NCBI GenBank assembly: GCA_963966315.1
Contig: CAWZYX010000003.1
Coordinates: forward strand, 26,473 to 90,472
Direction of reading: 5' to 3'
DNA from: Winogradskyella_A sp963966315
GTDB lineage: Bacteria; Bacteroidota; Bacteroidia; Flavobacteriales; Flavobacteriaceae
DNA length: 64,000 nt
This document shows positions 52,343 to 61,640 of the stretch, in pieces. The notes beneath the pieces were generated by a model. It ran no database searches and had not been told where the DNA came from. It saw only the letters and a list, made by a program, of their open reading frames with translations. The translations under genes were made by a program, and so were the position numbers. How positions within the stretch are numbered: position 1 is the first letter of the stretch; each line of letters starts with the position of its first letter.

Positions 52343-53542
52343 TTAAAAAATCAATAAATTGGCATCACTAAAATCCAAACCAAACCAATCGGCGACCGAT
52401 TTGCTTGTTAAAATGCCGTGGTAAAAATACAACCCATTTTTTAAACCTTTGTCGAATCGAAGCGCATGTTCAATACCCCCACTTTCTGCAATTTGGATAA
52501 GATATGGGGTGAAAATATTACTGATTGAGACCGATGAAGATCGTGCATAACGAGCGGGAATATTAGGCACACCGTAATGAATGACACCGTATTTCTCAAA
52601 GGTAGGATGGTCGTGAGTGGTCACTTCAGAGGTTTCAAAGCACCCACCCATATCGATGCTTACGTCAATTATCACAGCTCCTGGTTTCATATGTTCCACC
52701 ATTGTAGTGGTAACAACAACCGGAGATCGATTACTGCCTCTTACTGCTCCAATCGCGACATCGCAACGCTGCAAGGATTTTAATAGATTCTTAGGTTGCA
52801 TTGTAGAGGTATAGACTGACCTTCCTAAAGAGGCCTGAAGTCTTCTTAGTTTGGTAATGGAGTTATCAAACACTTTGACATTGGCACCAAGTCCAAGCGC
52901 TCTTCTCGCAGCAAATTCACCAACTGTTCCTGCTCCAATAATGACTACTTCCGTGGGTGGTACTCCACTGATATTACCCATCATAATACCATTACCACCA
53001 TTGACATTAGACATAAGCTCTGAGGCAATCAAAATAGATGCTGTTCCGGCTATTTCACTTAAGGCACGTACTGCAGGATAAGCCCCATCTTCATCTTTGA
53101 TAAATTCGAAAGCCAGTGCCGTAACTCGTTTTTTAGCCAAAGCCTCAAAATACGCTTTACTTTGGGTCTTTAACTGCAAGGCCGAAATGATGAGTGCCTG
53201 TGGGCTTAAGATCTCGATTTCGTCCAGTGAAGGAGGCTCTACCTTCAAAACGATAGGACAACCATAAACTTTGGTTCGGTCTTTACTAATTTCCGCACCT
53301 GCTTCGCTGTAATCATTATCTGTGTAGTTGGCGCCTAGGCCTGCTTTACTCTCAATAAGAATTCTGTGCCCGTTGGCACTCAATGCAGAGACCGCATCCG
53401 GTGTTAAACAGACGCGCTTTTCCTGAAAATGATTCTCTTTCGGAATCCCAATAAATAATTCCCCCTTTCTTTTTAGTACTTCCAAGGTTTCCTCCTGGGG
53501 TAAAAGCTGGGCCTTGGTGAAAGGAGTCTGTGGTTGGCTCAT
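52343..53542 (-). CDS. ald: Alanine dehydrogenase
   Basis: NAD-dependent alanine deaminase, 399 residues. The substrate-binding N terminus reads GIPKENHFQEKRVCLTPDAV (about 33-52), and the NAD site VVIIGAGTVGEFAARRALGLGANVKVFD follows near 200. The family also includes transhydrogenase alpha subunits, but the length and lack of membrane helices favour ald. It heads a minus-strand operon with the small anchored protein and perhaps the sugar genes. Confidence 0.93.
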   Translation of the reverse strand: MSQPQTPFTKAQLLPQEETLEVLKRKGELFIGIPKENHFQEKRVCLTPDAVSALSANGHRILIESKAGLGANYTDNDYSEAGAEISKDRTKVYGCPIVLKVEPPSLDEIEILSPQALIISALQLKTQSKAYFEALAKKRVTALAFEFIKDEDGAYPAVRALSEIAGTASILIASELMSNVNGGNGIMMGNISGVPPTEVVIIGAGTVGEFAARRALGLGANVKVFDNSITKLRRLQASLGRSVYTSTMQPKNLLKSLQRCDVAIGAVRGSNRSPVVVTTTMVEHMKPGAVIIDVSIDMGGCFETSEVTTHDHPTFEKYGVIHYGVPNIPARYARSSSVSISNIFTPYLIQIAESGGIEHALRFDKGLKNGLYFYHGILTSKSVADWFGLDFSDANLLIF

Positions 53543-53656
53543 AAGATTACTGATTGATTAAAGTTAGTAATTTTTGTGGGTATAAAGGCTATTTTTTTGG
53601 ATAAAAAGAGGCTATTTAGGACAGCTAATGTCAACAAATAATTCGGTTAGTTGTAT

Positions 53657-53664
53657 TATTTTTG
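53657..53664 (+). promoter_or_regulatory. -7 element of the tandem membrane-protein pair
   Basis: TATTTTTG fits TAnnTTTG exactly and lies 19 nt before the ATG at 53683. No TTTG box is present at the right distance. Confidence 0.4.
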
Positions 53665-53682
53665 TTGTAAACCGCCCCTCAT

Positions 53683-54273
53683 ATGAATCCTAAGTTTTCC
53701 AGTCCTGTTTGGGTAATTATACTTGCCACAGTTGTAATTATAGGTTTTCGAATAGTTCATAATATTCCACGAGAAATTGAAGTATTAGATCTTTATTTTT
53801 TTCAAATCGATGATTTTGGCTTTGCAGATGTTTCTACATTTATTTGGTTCCTTAGTTTTAAGGTTATTTTGATCTTTATTCTTTTATTCTGGTTTTTTAG
53901 TTGTGCTTATTGGTGGAGATTAGTTTTAATTGTACCATTAGCTATTGAGTTGTTTAAATTATATGAGATGCTCGATGTCAATACTTTGATAATGGACGAA
54001 ACAAATCATATTTATAGTTTACCTCTTACACTTTCAATCGGGATACTACTTGGGATCTTCTTATGGAAGGATTATCGAATCCGATATACTCAGGTGCTTC
54101 TGAAAGACCTTGATCAAGAAATCGATGATTTGATTGAAGAATCTTACGTCGAAACAGAGTTAGAGAGTTTCCTTGAAAAATTTAATGCCCTAAAAAAGGA
54201 AAAGTCGACTCTTTCAAAAGATGAATATATGTCTAAATTACTTCTGCTTAAAAAAGATATTGGAGCTATTTAA
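53683..54273 (+). CDS. Four-helix membrane protein with C-terminal coiled coil (paralogue A)
   Basis: A 196-residue protein with hydrophobic segments near 8-25, 58-75, 78-95 and 110-128, then a cytoplasmic coiled coil (LLKDLDQEIDDLIEESYVETELESFLEK and beyond). The second half of the helix region, LFWFFSCAYWWRLVLI, aligns with LWYMSCRYKWYKLILL in the next gene, and both end in a similar helix (KDEYMSKLLLLKK versus KRIYLKELIKLRE). The gene is AT-rich. I recognise no family. Confidence 0.75.
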   Translation: MNPKFSSPVWVIILATVVIIGFRIVHNIPREIEVLDLYFFQIDDFGFADVSTFIWFLSFKVILIFILLFWFFSCAYWWRLVLIVPLAIELFKLYEMLDVNTLIMDETNHIYSLPLTLSIGILLGIFLWKDYRIRYTQVLLKDLDQEIDDLIEESYVETELESFLEKFNALKKEKSTLSKDEYMSKLLLLKKDIGAI

Positions 54274-54290
54274 TTAAATAATTTCCTATA

Positions 54291-54908
54291 ATGAAATCAC
54301 CTTTTAGATCCGGCAAATCGGATATATTTATAATCGTGAGTATATTTACGTTGCCTTTTTTATTTTTCCTATATACTCTCATTCCAGAACTTGAACGCTG
54401 GTCCGTTTTGTCATATGAAATAGATTTTTTTGTACTAGTTGATATGCAAGGAGCTGTCTATTGTTTTGCTTTGCGACTCCTTACTTTGGGTTTGCTGTCA
54501 TTATGGTATATGTCCTGCCGGTACAAATGGTATAAATTGATATTACTACTGATCTTGCATGAGTTGTTTTATATTGGAGGAATTGCTCTAGAAATAATTG
54601 GTTACAATATCGATGTAGATTTACTTGATCTTATTTACCAAATTCTCAGTACAGTTGTGCTTTTCGGTTTGTACTATCCAATCATCAATAAAGCGCGACG
54701 ATGGTTCTTAGTTAGAGAAGATCGAAAAAACAAGTTTTATCAAAATCTTCAGGAAGAGATCAACACCCAAATCAAAGCCAATACTAAATTAAGCCTAAGA
54801 CGAAGTAGGCAAATTGAAAAGGAGCTGGCTGCATTAAGAGCCAATAAAACAAATCTGGATAAACGGATTTACTTAAAAGAATTGATAAAACTAAGAGAGT
54901 CCTGTTGA
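54291..54908 (+). CDS. Four-helix membrane protein with C-terminal coiled coil (paralogue B)
   Basis: A 205-residue homologue of the preceding gene, starting 17 nt after it, so the two are co-transcribed. Hydrophobic helices lie at about 12-30, 55-75, 80-98 and 112-130; a basic coiled coil of 70 residues follows. Shared marks are the SC pair inside helix 2-3 (WYMSCRYKW) and ELF at the next helix. Function unknown; a heteromeric membrane complex is plausible. Confidence 0.75.
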   Translation: MKSPFRSGKSDIFIIVSIFTLPFLFFLYTLIPELERWSVLSYEIDFFVLVDMQGAVYCFALRLLTLGLLSLWYMSCRYKWYKLILLLILHELFYIGGIALEIIGYNIDVDLLDLIYQILSTVVLFGLYYPIINKARRWFLVREDRKNKFYQNLQEEINTQIKANTKLSLRRSRQIEKELAALRANKTNLDKRIYLKELIKLRESC

Positions 54909-55045
54909 TTCAACAAGCCATTATTGTGCATTAAAAACCTATGTTATGAGACAAATGACTTATGTTCGATTTTACACATACCCAAGCTAAACCAACTAGG
55001 GAATAAATGTCCTAGGAACGAATGATACTCTAAAAGATCTAGAAA

Positions 55046-55414
55046 TCAATCCGTCTTTTCCTTTAATGCGGAATCAATTTCTCTCAAAATGTCTTTTAGT
55101 AAGTCTTCCTTTTGCTCCAAAAGTTTAGAGTCCACCTCTTTTTGAATAATTTTCTGCACCTCAAAATCCGATATCTCGGTGCGTTGTACAGGTTCCGTGA
55201 CAAACATTTCTCCTTCTCCGGTGATCAACCAGACCAAATTAATTTTGGGATATTTTTTGGCGATACGCTCAATCACGTCGCTGCCGACGGAAGCATTGTT
55301 TTTTTCCATGCGAAGAATGTATCCATTGGCCGTGCCAATAGATAAATCGAACTGACGCGCGCTCATTCCCATCTCCGAGATGAAGTGAATGATTCTGTTA
55401 ATTGTTTTACTCAT
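55046..55414 (-). CDS. HTH regulator, phage-repressor type
   Basis: A 122-residue protein with an N-terminal helix-turn-helix (MSARQFDLSIGTANGYILRMEKNNASVG, about 17-44), the WLITGEGEMF motif at about 62-71 that is shared with the XRE regulator at 44672, and a charged C-terminal coiled coil (LLEQKEDLLKDILREIDSALKEKTD). It lies downstream of the pseudopilus operon on the same strand, 59 nt after its last gene. Whether it controls that operon is unknown. Confidence 0.85.
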   Translation of the reverse strand: MSKTINRIIHFISEMGMSARQFDLSIGTANGYILRMEKNNASVGSDVIERIAKKYPKINLVWLITGEGEMFVTEPVQRTEISDFEVQKIIQKEVDSKLLEQKEDLLKDILREIDSALKEKTD

Positions 55415-55473
55415 TATAATAGCAAGATAAAAGTTGTTGTAGGGTAAAATTAATGAAAACTTTAGAATTCTTT

Positions 55474-55998
55474 CTATTGTTTAAGCGTTTCTCTGTTTTC
55501 AATTAGCATCTTAAGTAGTAATTCCTGTTTTTTGCGTTGTTTCTTTGTCGTTTTTTTTATCTGATAGTGTGCGGGTCTACCAATGAGCAGCTCATTTTCA
55601 ACATCAAAAATAAATTCACTGATATCGTTATAGTTTCCTGCCATTGTCACTTTAACAGTCTGTATTTTTTCGCTATTTGTATAGAAGATATGCGGTGCCA
55701 TAAATTCACGCAATTCTAAATTTGAATTGTTCACATACTTTGTTAACTGAAATAAAAGATTATTTTGGGTGCTGTCGTAGCTCAAAGTAACCTGATTTAA
55801 AATAGAGTTTAAATCCATTTGACGTTTCTGTTCAACATGCAAACTGTCTCTTTGTTGAATGATTAAATCCAAAAGTTGTTGAGATTCCTTAAAATCCTTT
55901 CTAAGCTGTAGAGTTTTGGAAAATGCTAAACCATAAGACAAGAATCCGAGGACTAGTACAATCAGTATTGAGTGAATAGGTTTTTTAAGCTTATTCAT
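55474..55998 (-). CDS. GspM/PilO-like protein
   Basis: A 174-residue bitopic protein: short cytoplasmic basic N terminus, one helix (SILIVLVLGFLSYGLAF, about 10-27), a coiled coil (KDFKESQQLLDLIIQQRDSL) and a small ferredoxin-like domain. This is the PilO/GspM layout. Sequence identity is too low for a firm call; the position after a PilM/N-like gene, with an 8-nt overlap, supports it. Confidence 0.65.
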   Translation of the reverse strand: MNKLKKPIHSILIVLVLGFLSYGLAFSKTLQLRKDFKESQQLLDLIIQQRDSLHVEQKRQMDLNSILNQVTLSYDSTQNNLLFQLTKYVNNSNLELREFMAPHIFYTNSEKIQTVKVTMAGNYNDISEFIFDVENELLIGRPAHYQIKKTTKKQRKKQELLLKMLIENRETLKQ

Positions 55999-57190
55999 TC
56001 CATTTTATTTTAAACTTAAAAAGCACTTGTTCGTTTTCTGATCTCACAAGATTTTCAATAAATATGTGGTCTATAAATTCAAGTTCTTCCAGGGTTCTTA
56101 TCCATTCCGATAATGATTTGGCATTATGTGCCTGCCCCGATATCAGCGAAACATTAGTTTCGTATTCTATTTGTTCACCCTCCTCGACAAGGCCCTTTAT
56201 TGGTTGATAGCTTAGTTGGTCCAAGACTATAGATACAGGTTTGGTTTTTATTATTTCATTCAGGTAGTAAGAGCTGTAAGACTTGGCACTAAGGGCATTG
56301 GCGATAAATGCGGCTTTCTTCTCATTAATTTCGGATAATGCCTTAATTTTTTGGGATAAGTAGATTTTCTCTACTGGAGAATGACTAAATTTTGAAGTCT
56401 CAGAGAAATAATAACTGTAGAATAAAAAGTTTACTAGAAGTGCAATTAAGACTAGAAATAAGCCGGTGTACAGGATTATTTTAGAATAAGTGGTATTTAG
56501 ATAGATATTGCGCATTGAGGCCTCCATTAATCCGTAATTCTTTAAGATGAAGTTGGAATCGGCTTCATAACTAAGAGCTCCACCAAATGCCAATAGCTGA
56601 TTGTTCTTTAGTTCAAGATCTTTAAAGCTGTAAGACTGTTCGGAATAGCTAATTTGTTTGTGTATTTCTAGCTCGCCAGTGTCGCCAAATGATATTTGAC
56701 AACCAGGAACATGAAAAGTAGTACCGGAAGACAGCTGCTTAAGAATGTAAATGATCTGAGGCCCTAAAAACACTTCAATGATATTGCTTGTTCTCACATT
56801 GAGAGCGGCTATGGTTGAATCGAAGGCAGACTTTTTACAAATGGAGATGATGTGGTTTTGTTCTAGAGATAAACAGTTATAGTAGATAGTTTCGAGCTTA
56901 ACTCCGGGAAAAGCTTCACTTACCAAATCTTCCGTATGATGCTTTTCGCTCACAATAGATTTGGTAATAACAGTGTCAGTATTAAAAATGAGTTTATAGT
57001 GTTTATTAGAGATGTCTGACTCTTCAATGTGCTCCATATCATACGAAACCACCTCTTCTAACTCAATCGCTCCTTTTGTTTTATTTAGTTTCAACAGGGT
57101 TATATAGTCTGAGCCATTTATGGTGCCTACCTCAATGGCGCTGAGGGTGTGGCCATAGATGAGCTGTTGTATTTTGTGCGCTAGTTTCAA
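55991..57190 (-). CDS. GspL-like (PilM-PilN fusion) assembly protein
   Basis: A 399-residue protein. Residues 1-210 look like an actin-like PilM/GspL cytoplasmic domain (SAIEVGTINGSDYITLLKLN at the start), a single membrane helix follows at about 232-252 (IILYTGLFLVLIALLVNFLF) and a PilN-like coiled coil and ferredoxin-like domain end the protein. In GspL and some pili these two parts are fused, as here. It overlaps the secretin gene by 4 nt and the PilO-like gene by 8 nt. Confidence 0.7.
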   Translation of the reverse strand: MKLAHKIQQLIYGHTLSAIEVGTINGSDYITLLKLNKTKGAIELEEVVSYDMEHIEESDISNKHYKLIFNTDTVITKSIVSEKHHTEDLVSEAFPGVKLETIYYNCLSLEQNHIISICKKSAFDSTIAALNVRTSNIIEVFLGPQIIYILKQLSSGTTFHVPGCQISFGDTGELEIHKQISYSEQSYSFKDLELKNNQLLAFGGALSYEADSNFILKNYGLMEASMRNIYLNTTYSKIILYTGLFLVLIALLVNFLFYSYYFSETSKFSHSPVEKIYLSQKIKALSEINEKKAAFIANALSAKSYSSYYLNEIIKTKPVSIVLDQLSYQPIKGLVEEGEQIEYETNVSLISGQAHNAKSLSEWIRTLEELEFIDHIFIENLVRSENEQVLFKFKIKWNE

Positions 57191-59340
57191 TTGTAAACTG
57201 TCGGTTTAATAAGAACAGTAAGTTTTGATTTGCGGCCTTCGCGTACCTGACGACTGAACAAGTACTTAATTATGGGAACCCTGGCTAAAAATGGAACTCC
57301 CGAGCCTGATTTGTTCAGGTAGTCCTCATCTAGTCCTCCAAGGATAACAATATCCTGATCTCTCATTCTAATAATGGAATTAAATTCTCTAGAATTAATA
57401 TCAGGAGGAGCATTGTCATCAATCCTTGAACCAAAACTTGATTGTATAACCGAAATATCTAAGGTTATTTCACCATCACCGGCAACCAGTGGTTTGATGG
57501 TAAGACCTAATTCTGCATCAACCGGAAGATAATTAGTGATCTCATTGGTTTGAGGGTTATCCGATCCAATTATATTTCGTTCAGTTACGGCGTAATAGGA
57601 GGTCTGGCCATTAGAAAAATAAGCTCTATGCCCATTAAGGGTTGTGATTTTTGGGGTGGATTTTACCTTTAAATCTCCATTAGCTTCCATGGCTTTTACA
57701 GTTGCATAAAAATTTGGTACTACTTGGCCAATATTAAAGGATCCGAATCCGTCAAACCCACCAATGATTTTATTAATGGTCTCAGCGCCCAGGGTAATAT
57801 CCGTACTCGGAAATATAGACCCGGTAGTCTCAACAGGACTTTCTCCTATCCCCCAGCTAATGCCCGTTTCCATGTTAGAGCTAATCCTCACTTCCAAAAT
57901 CATGACCTCGATTAGAATCACCGGTACTTTTTGATCTAGCTTTTGTACAAATTGTTTAAAACGTTCTATATCAAAGGCAGAGCCTACAACATAAAACTTA
58001 TTTAATTCTGTATCAACCCTGATATTCAAGGCATTCTTCAGTTCTTCGGGCACGAGGGTTTCAATAAAGCCCAAAGACTGACCTCTATTAGTATTGTTAT
58101 TCACAGATGAACCGGTACGCACATTGTCTAAATTCTGGTTACTCATATTGGAGTTGTTGTAAGAGGTAAAATTTGTCTGATTGGTAATGCCCGAACTTCT
58201 GCCCGCCGATCTGCGATTACTATTGTTTCCAAATGGTTCGCTTAAAAGATCAACAGATCTGTGTTTCATGTGTATGACTTCAACTTTTCTAAGACTTAAT
58301 TGATCTGCTGTTCCGAAATAGTATATATCACCTTCTTTTTTGAAGGTGAACCGCTTTTGATTTCCTGTGTTTTGCCCATTCGGTCCTTGATTGCTACTGG
58401 TATTAGAATGAGTCTCAAAAACTTTATTCAATAGCTCATCAAAACTGATGCGCTTTGCTCTAAACGACGCAGTCCCTGCTGCATCTAACGGGTTGGCTGT
58501 AAAAATATTAATGCCTAATTCATTGCCTATGTCATGAACGATATCTTGTATAGGAACATTACTGAAGTCTACCTCTAATAGCTGATTTTTAATATCTAGT
58601 ACTTTAAATTGCAATTTTGAATTTCTCCTGTAATTTCTTGATACAGAAGCTGGAGTGCTCGTTAGCTCTTTATTGGCAGGGGGTGGAATATTTAAAGATT
58701 CAAAGCGGTAGAATCCATCTTTTGATTTCTCAAAATAGAGGTTATTAGAGAAGGCTAGCTTTTCTAGCGCTGTATCAAAATCCGAATCGACAATATAGGC
58801 CGTTAGTAAAGTGTTTTCGATCTCCGGGGTAAATACCAGATTTTTTCCCGAAACATCCGTTATTTTCTTGAAAGTTTCGTAAAGATTGTCTGCTTTAAGG
58901 TCTAAAGACAATAGGTTACTCTCAGGATTAAAGTAAACCGAAATTGATTTGGGAAGTATCGGAGGGGGGACTTCGTTATAAAGCTTAAAAGACAAAATGT
59001 TACCACTAAAATCTATGGTGAGCCGGTATTCTTTGCACAAAAATAGCAGTAAATCTTTTACAGTAACATTGGGGAATCTAGGTGAAATACTTAGATTATC
59101 TAAATCTTGAGATACATTGACATTTAGGCCGTGCAATTCGGAGAGTGCTAATAAAAAATTTGAAAGTAAAATATCGTTAACCTTTATCTCTGACTTAACA
59201 TTTTCGTTTAAACCAGGAACCTCAAAGCTAAGCACTTCAAGTTGGGTCTCTAGATCTTGTAATCTAGTGGTTTCACTTTGAGCCTTGCTCGAGGCATAAT
59301 AAAAAAAAACTACACAGATAGTAATGAACCATTTTTTCAT
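57187..59340 (-). CDS. Secretin (GspD/PilQ family)
   Basis: A 717-residue outer-membrane secretin with a signal peptide (MKKWFITICVVFFYYASSKAQ). Residues about 45-115 form an STN-type N0 domain; further N domains follow, including a Gln/Asn-rich loop near 390-410. The conserved secretin domain occupies about 470-715, with VPVILIEVMILEVRISSNMETGISWGI at its start and the signature VPFLARVPIIKYLFSRQ near the end. It would form the gated outer-membrane ring of the machine. No pilotin is visible. It starts 11 nt after gspE. Confidence 0.93.
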   Translation of the reverse strand: MKKWFITICVVFFYYASSKAQSETTRLQDLETQLEVLSFEVPGLNENVKSEIKVNDILLSNFLLALSELHGLNVNVSQDLDNLSISPRFPNVTVKDLLLFLCKEYRLTIDFSGNILSFKLYNEVPPPILPKSISVYFNPESNLLSLDLKADNLYETFKKITDVSGKNLVFTPEIENTLLTAYIVDSDFDTALEKLAFSNNLYFEKSKDGFYRFESLNIPPPANKELTSTPASVSRNYRRNSKLQFKVLDIKNQLLEVDFSNVPIQDIVHDIGNELGINIFTANPLDAAGTASFRAKRISFDELLNKVFETHSNTSSNQGPNGQNTGNQKRFTFKKEGDIYYFGTADQLSLRKVEVIHMKHRSVDLLSEPFGNNSNRRSAGRSSGITNQTNFTSYNNSNMSNQNLDNVRTGSSVNNNTNRGQSLGFIETLVPEELKNALNIRVDTELNKFYVVGSAFDIERFKQFVQKLDQKVPVILIEVMILEVRISSNMETGISWGIGESPVETTGSIFPSTDITLGAETINKIIGGFDGFGSFNIGQVVPNFYATVKAMEANGDLKVKSTPKITTLNGHRAYFSNGQTSYYAVTERNIIGSDNPQTNEITNYLPVDAELGLTIKPLVAGDGEITLDISVIQSSFGSRIDDNAPPDINSREFNSIIRMRDQDIVILGGLDEDYLNKSGSGVPFLARVPIIKYLFSRQVREGRKSKLTVLIKPTVYN

Positions 59341-59351
59341 TGCCGTCCTGA

Positions 59352-60758
59352 TTAGTTGGATAGGATTGGATATACCTCTTCTACCGATGTTTCACCCTTG
59401 CACACCATGTTTAAGGCATTGTCTTTAAGTGTTACGTAATTAAGAGCAAGAGTTGATTTAAGATCGGTAGCCTGAGATTTTATCGCTTCCTGGACCTCAT
59501 TTGTAATGGGGATTATTTCATAAATAGCTTGTCTGCCCCGAAAACCAGTATAATTACAAGCATTACAGCCATTAGGTATATAATGGGTGTTTAATTCTTT
59601 GCAGGAACTAAATAATTCAGGGAACCGTTCATGGGCATCTTCTTGTTTTGTTTTGCATTGGCTGCATAAGCGTCGTATCAATCGCTGTGCAACACTCATA
59701 TTAAGGGTGCCGGCGATTAAAAATGGAGGTATGCCCATGTCCATAAGACGCGAAATGGTAGCAGTGGCGGAATTAGTGTGGATGGTAGAAAGGACTAGAT
59801 GCCCGGTTAAAGCAGCTCTTATGGCCATGTTGGCTGTTTTAGCATCACGTATCTCTCCCACCATAATAATATCAGGGTCTTGCCTTAGAAAGGTTTTTAG
59901 CGTGTTCGTAAAATCCAAACCAATGCTTTCTTTAAGTTGAACCTGATTGATTCCATTTAAGGTGTATTCAATAGGGTCTTCAATTGTAAGGATGTTGGTA
60001 TCTTCTTTGTTGAGTTCCTTTAAGGTGGCATATAAAGTTGTTGTTTTCCCAGATCCTGTAGGTCCGGAAATAAGCATAATACCATTTGGTTTTAATATGC
60101 CCGACTTATAAGTATTTAATTCGTCCTTGCTAAATCCTAAATTTTCGAGATAAATATTTGATGCGTCTTTTTTAAGTAGTCTTAGAACAATCTTTTCTCC
60201 ATAAAGTGTTGGTAGGGTAGAAACTCGGATATCAATGTCATTGCCTTTTAGTTTTAGACTAATGCGGCCGTCTTGTGGGAGTCGTTTCTCGGAAATGTCC
60301 AAACCTGCCTTAATCTTTATTTGATTTACAATGATTGGATACTCGTCCTGAGGAATAATAAAGAACTCTTTTAGTTTGCCATCAATTCGGTATCTAATGC
60401 GTTTGGTTTGTTCCGCAGTTTCAAAAAGAATGTCACTACTGCCTATAAGTTGGGCTTTTACTATAACTCGTGTTAAAAAGTCTGAAGAGTAAGACAGGTC
60501 TTCAACGGTCTCTCCTCCTTGGGTTCTGTAATTTACTGCCAGTAATTTATTTAGTGCCTCTTTGTGGATGTTAGTTAGTAAAACCTCCCTTCCCAAAACA
60601 GTATTTAGCTCATCATTTAACGCCTCATCTGTACTATCGGTCAATAAAAAAAGCTTTCCGTTAACCAGTTTCTTTGGGATAATACGGTAGTGCACTGCTT
60701 GTTCACTGGAAATGGTGTTAAGAAGCGCGGTGTCTATATGGAGCTCGCCAGTTATCAA
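59352..60758 (-). CDS. GspE/PilB-type secretion ATPase
   Basis: A 468-residue hexameric ATPase. Walker A GPTGSGKT is at 232-239, the Walker B-containing DPDIIMVGEIRD is at 294-305, and a His box (TGHLVLSTIHTNSA) follows. The four-cysteine zinc motif of the GspE/PilB group is intact (C365, C368, C398, C401). The N-terminal 100 residues are the short GspE-II domain. It powers pseudopilus extension. The ATG overlaps the prepilin-peptidase stop by 4 nt. Confidence 0.95.
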   Translation of the reverse strand: MITGELHIDTALLNTISSEQAVHYRIIPKKLVNGKLFLLTDSTDEALNDELNTVLGREVLLTNIHKEALNKLLAVNYRTQGGETVEDLSYSSDFLTRVIVKAQLIGSSDILFETAEQTKRIRYRIDGKLKEFFIIPQDEYPIIVNQIKIKAGLDISEKRLPQDGRISLKLKGNDIDIRVSTLPTLYGEKIVLRLLKKDASNIYLENLGFSKDELNTYKSGILKPNGIMLISGPTGSGKTTTLYATLKELNKEDTNILTIEDPIEYTLNGINQVQLKESIGLDFTNTLKTFLRQDPDIIMVGEIRDAKTANMAIRAALTGHLVLSTIHTNSATATISRLMDMGIPPFLIAGTLNMSVAQRLIRRLCSQCKTKQEDAHERFPELFSSCKELNTHYIPNGCNACNYTGFRGRQAIYEIIPITNEVQEAIKSQATDLKSTLALNYVTLKDNALNMVCKGETSVEEVYPILSN

Positions 60759-61237
60759 TTAAAAAAGAATAAAGAATTATCAAGGAACAACCAGTCCGCT
60801 AGAAACAAAACAAAATAAAAAAGGCTCATATATCCAGCTAGTGGAATCGTGTTGTGGTGCAGATTATTAGACCCAATCAGGTGAATGATTAACGAAAAGA
60901 TAAGTGAGGAAATAAATGTGACTATAAATGGCAGTGTAGGCAAGCAAAGTCCTAAAGCTATAAACATTAGAATATCACCGAGGCCAATTACTTGCCAAAT
61001 AGAACGCTTCATCTTAAAGCGGGCATACAGAAAAAGGCTCATTGTTAAAAGCGCTACCAGAACAATATTAATGCTGATCTCAATAAAGAATACGGAATAG
61101 AAACTTTGTTGCCAGTGAATGATTCCTCCAAGTAAAGCAAGAAATAAAAATAAAGGCCAGCTCACTAAGCGCCATTGAAGGTCTTGTTTTGTAATTAGTC
61201 CAAGTACTATGAGAACGGAGGCCTGCAATAACCACAT
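60755..61237 (-). CDS. Type IV prepilin peptidase (A24), minimal form
   Basis: A 160-residue integral membrane aspartyl protease. The two catalytic aspartates fit the A24 pattern: D19 in TKQDLQWRLVSW and D88 in the GxGD motif GLGDILM (85-91). There are about five hydrophobic helices. The N-terminal methyltransferase domain of PilD is missing, so this is the small form. It would cut the pseudopilin encoded 11 nt upstream. Confidence 0.85.
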   Translation of the reverse strand: MWLLQASVLIVLGLITKQDLQWRLVSWPLFLFLALLGGIIHWQQSFYSVFFIEISINIVLVALLTMSLFLYARFKMKRSIWQVIGLGDILMFIALGLCLPTLPFIVTFISSLIFSLIIHLIGSNNLHHNTIPLAGYMSLFYFVLFLADWLFLDNSLFFFN

Positions 61238-61247
61238 ACTTAAGGGA

Positions 61248-61640
61248 TTAATCTTTAGTTATTTGTATTGGCGCGCCATTCTCATCAATTTCCCAAACGT
61301 TAAGTATACCATCTCCATCAAAATCGGTCACGGCGGTGGCCCTGGCAGTAAATGAGTTGTGGTCGGCTTCAATAATTTCATAGCGGTAGTTAGACCTCCC
61401 TCCCTGAGGAATGGTTTTAGGTGATTCAAAATCAATTTCTCCGAGACTTATACTGTACTTAGAATGCATGTACCGGTAATTGGTTTGCGAGTTGTACAAA
61501 TGGCTTAATTGTAGTTGTGCTTCTGTGCTTTTAGCCTTACTAATAAGAGGCATTAGATTAGGTAATGCAAGAAGTAATAATATTCCTATGATTACTAAGA
61601 CCACAAGGACTTCCTGAAGGTTGTATGCTTTAACTTTCAT
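61248..61640 (-). CDS. Type II secretion / type IV pseudopilin (GspG-like)
   Basis: A 130-residue prepilin with a very short basic leader. The cleavage site is A5|Y6, with the mature N terminus YNLQEVLVVLVIIGILLLL; the conserved Glu at +5 is E10, but the usual Gly at -1 is Ala and Phe at +1 is Tyr. The C-terminal part has a GspG-like DFDGDGILNVWEIDE turn that may bind calcium. It is the only pseudopilin in the cluster. The leader gap of 97 nt to the response regulator gene suggests a separate promoter. Confidence 0.88.
   Translation of the reverse strand: MKVKAYNLQEVLVVLVIIGILLLLALPNLMPLISKAKSTEAQLQLSHLYNSQTNYRYMHSKYSISLGEIDFESPKTIPQGGRSNYRYEIIEADHNSFTARATAVTDFDGDGILNVWEIDENGAPIQITKD

Noticed and set aside
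54996..55015. CTAGG/CCTAG inverted repeat between convergent genes as a terminator
   Set aside because: The stem is only five base pairs around ten bases and there is no T-run.
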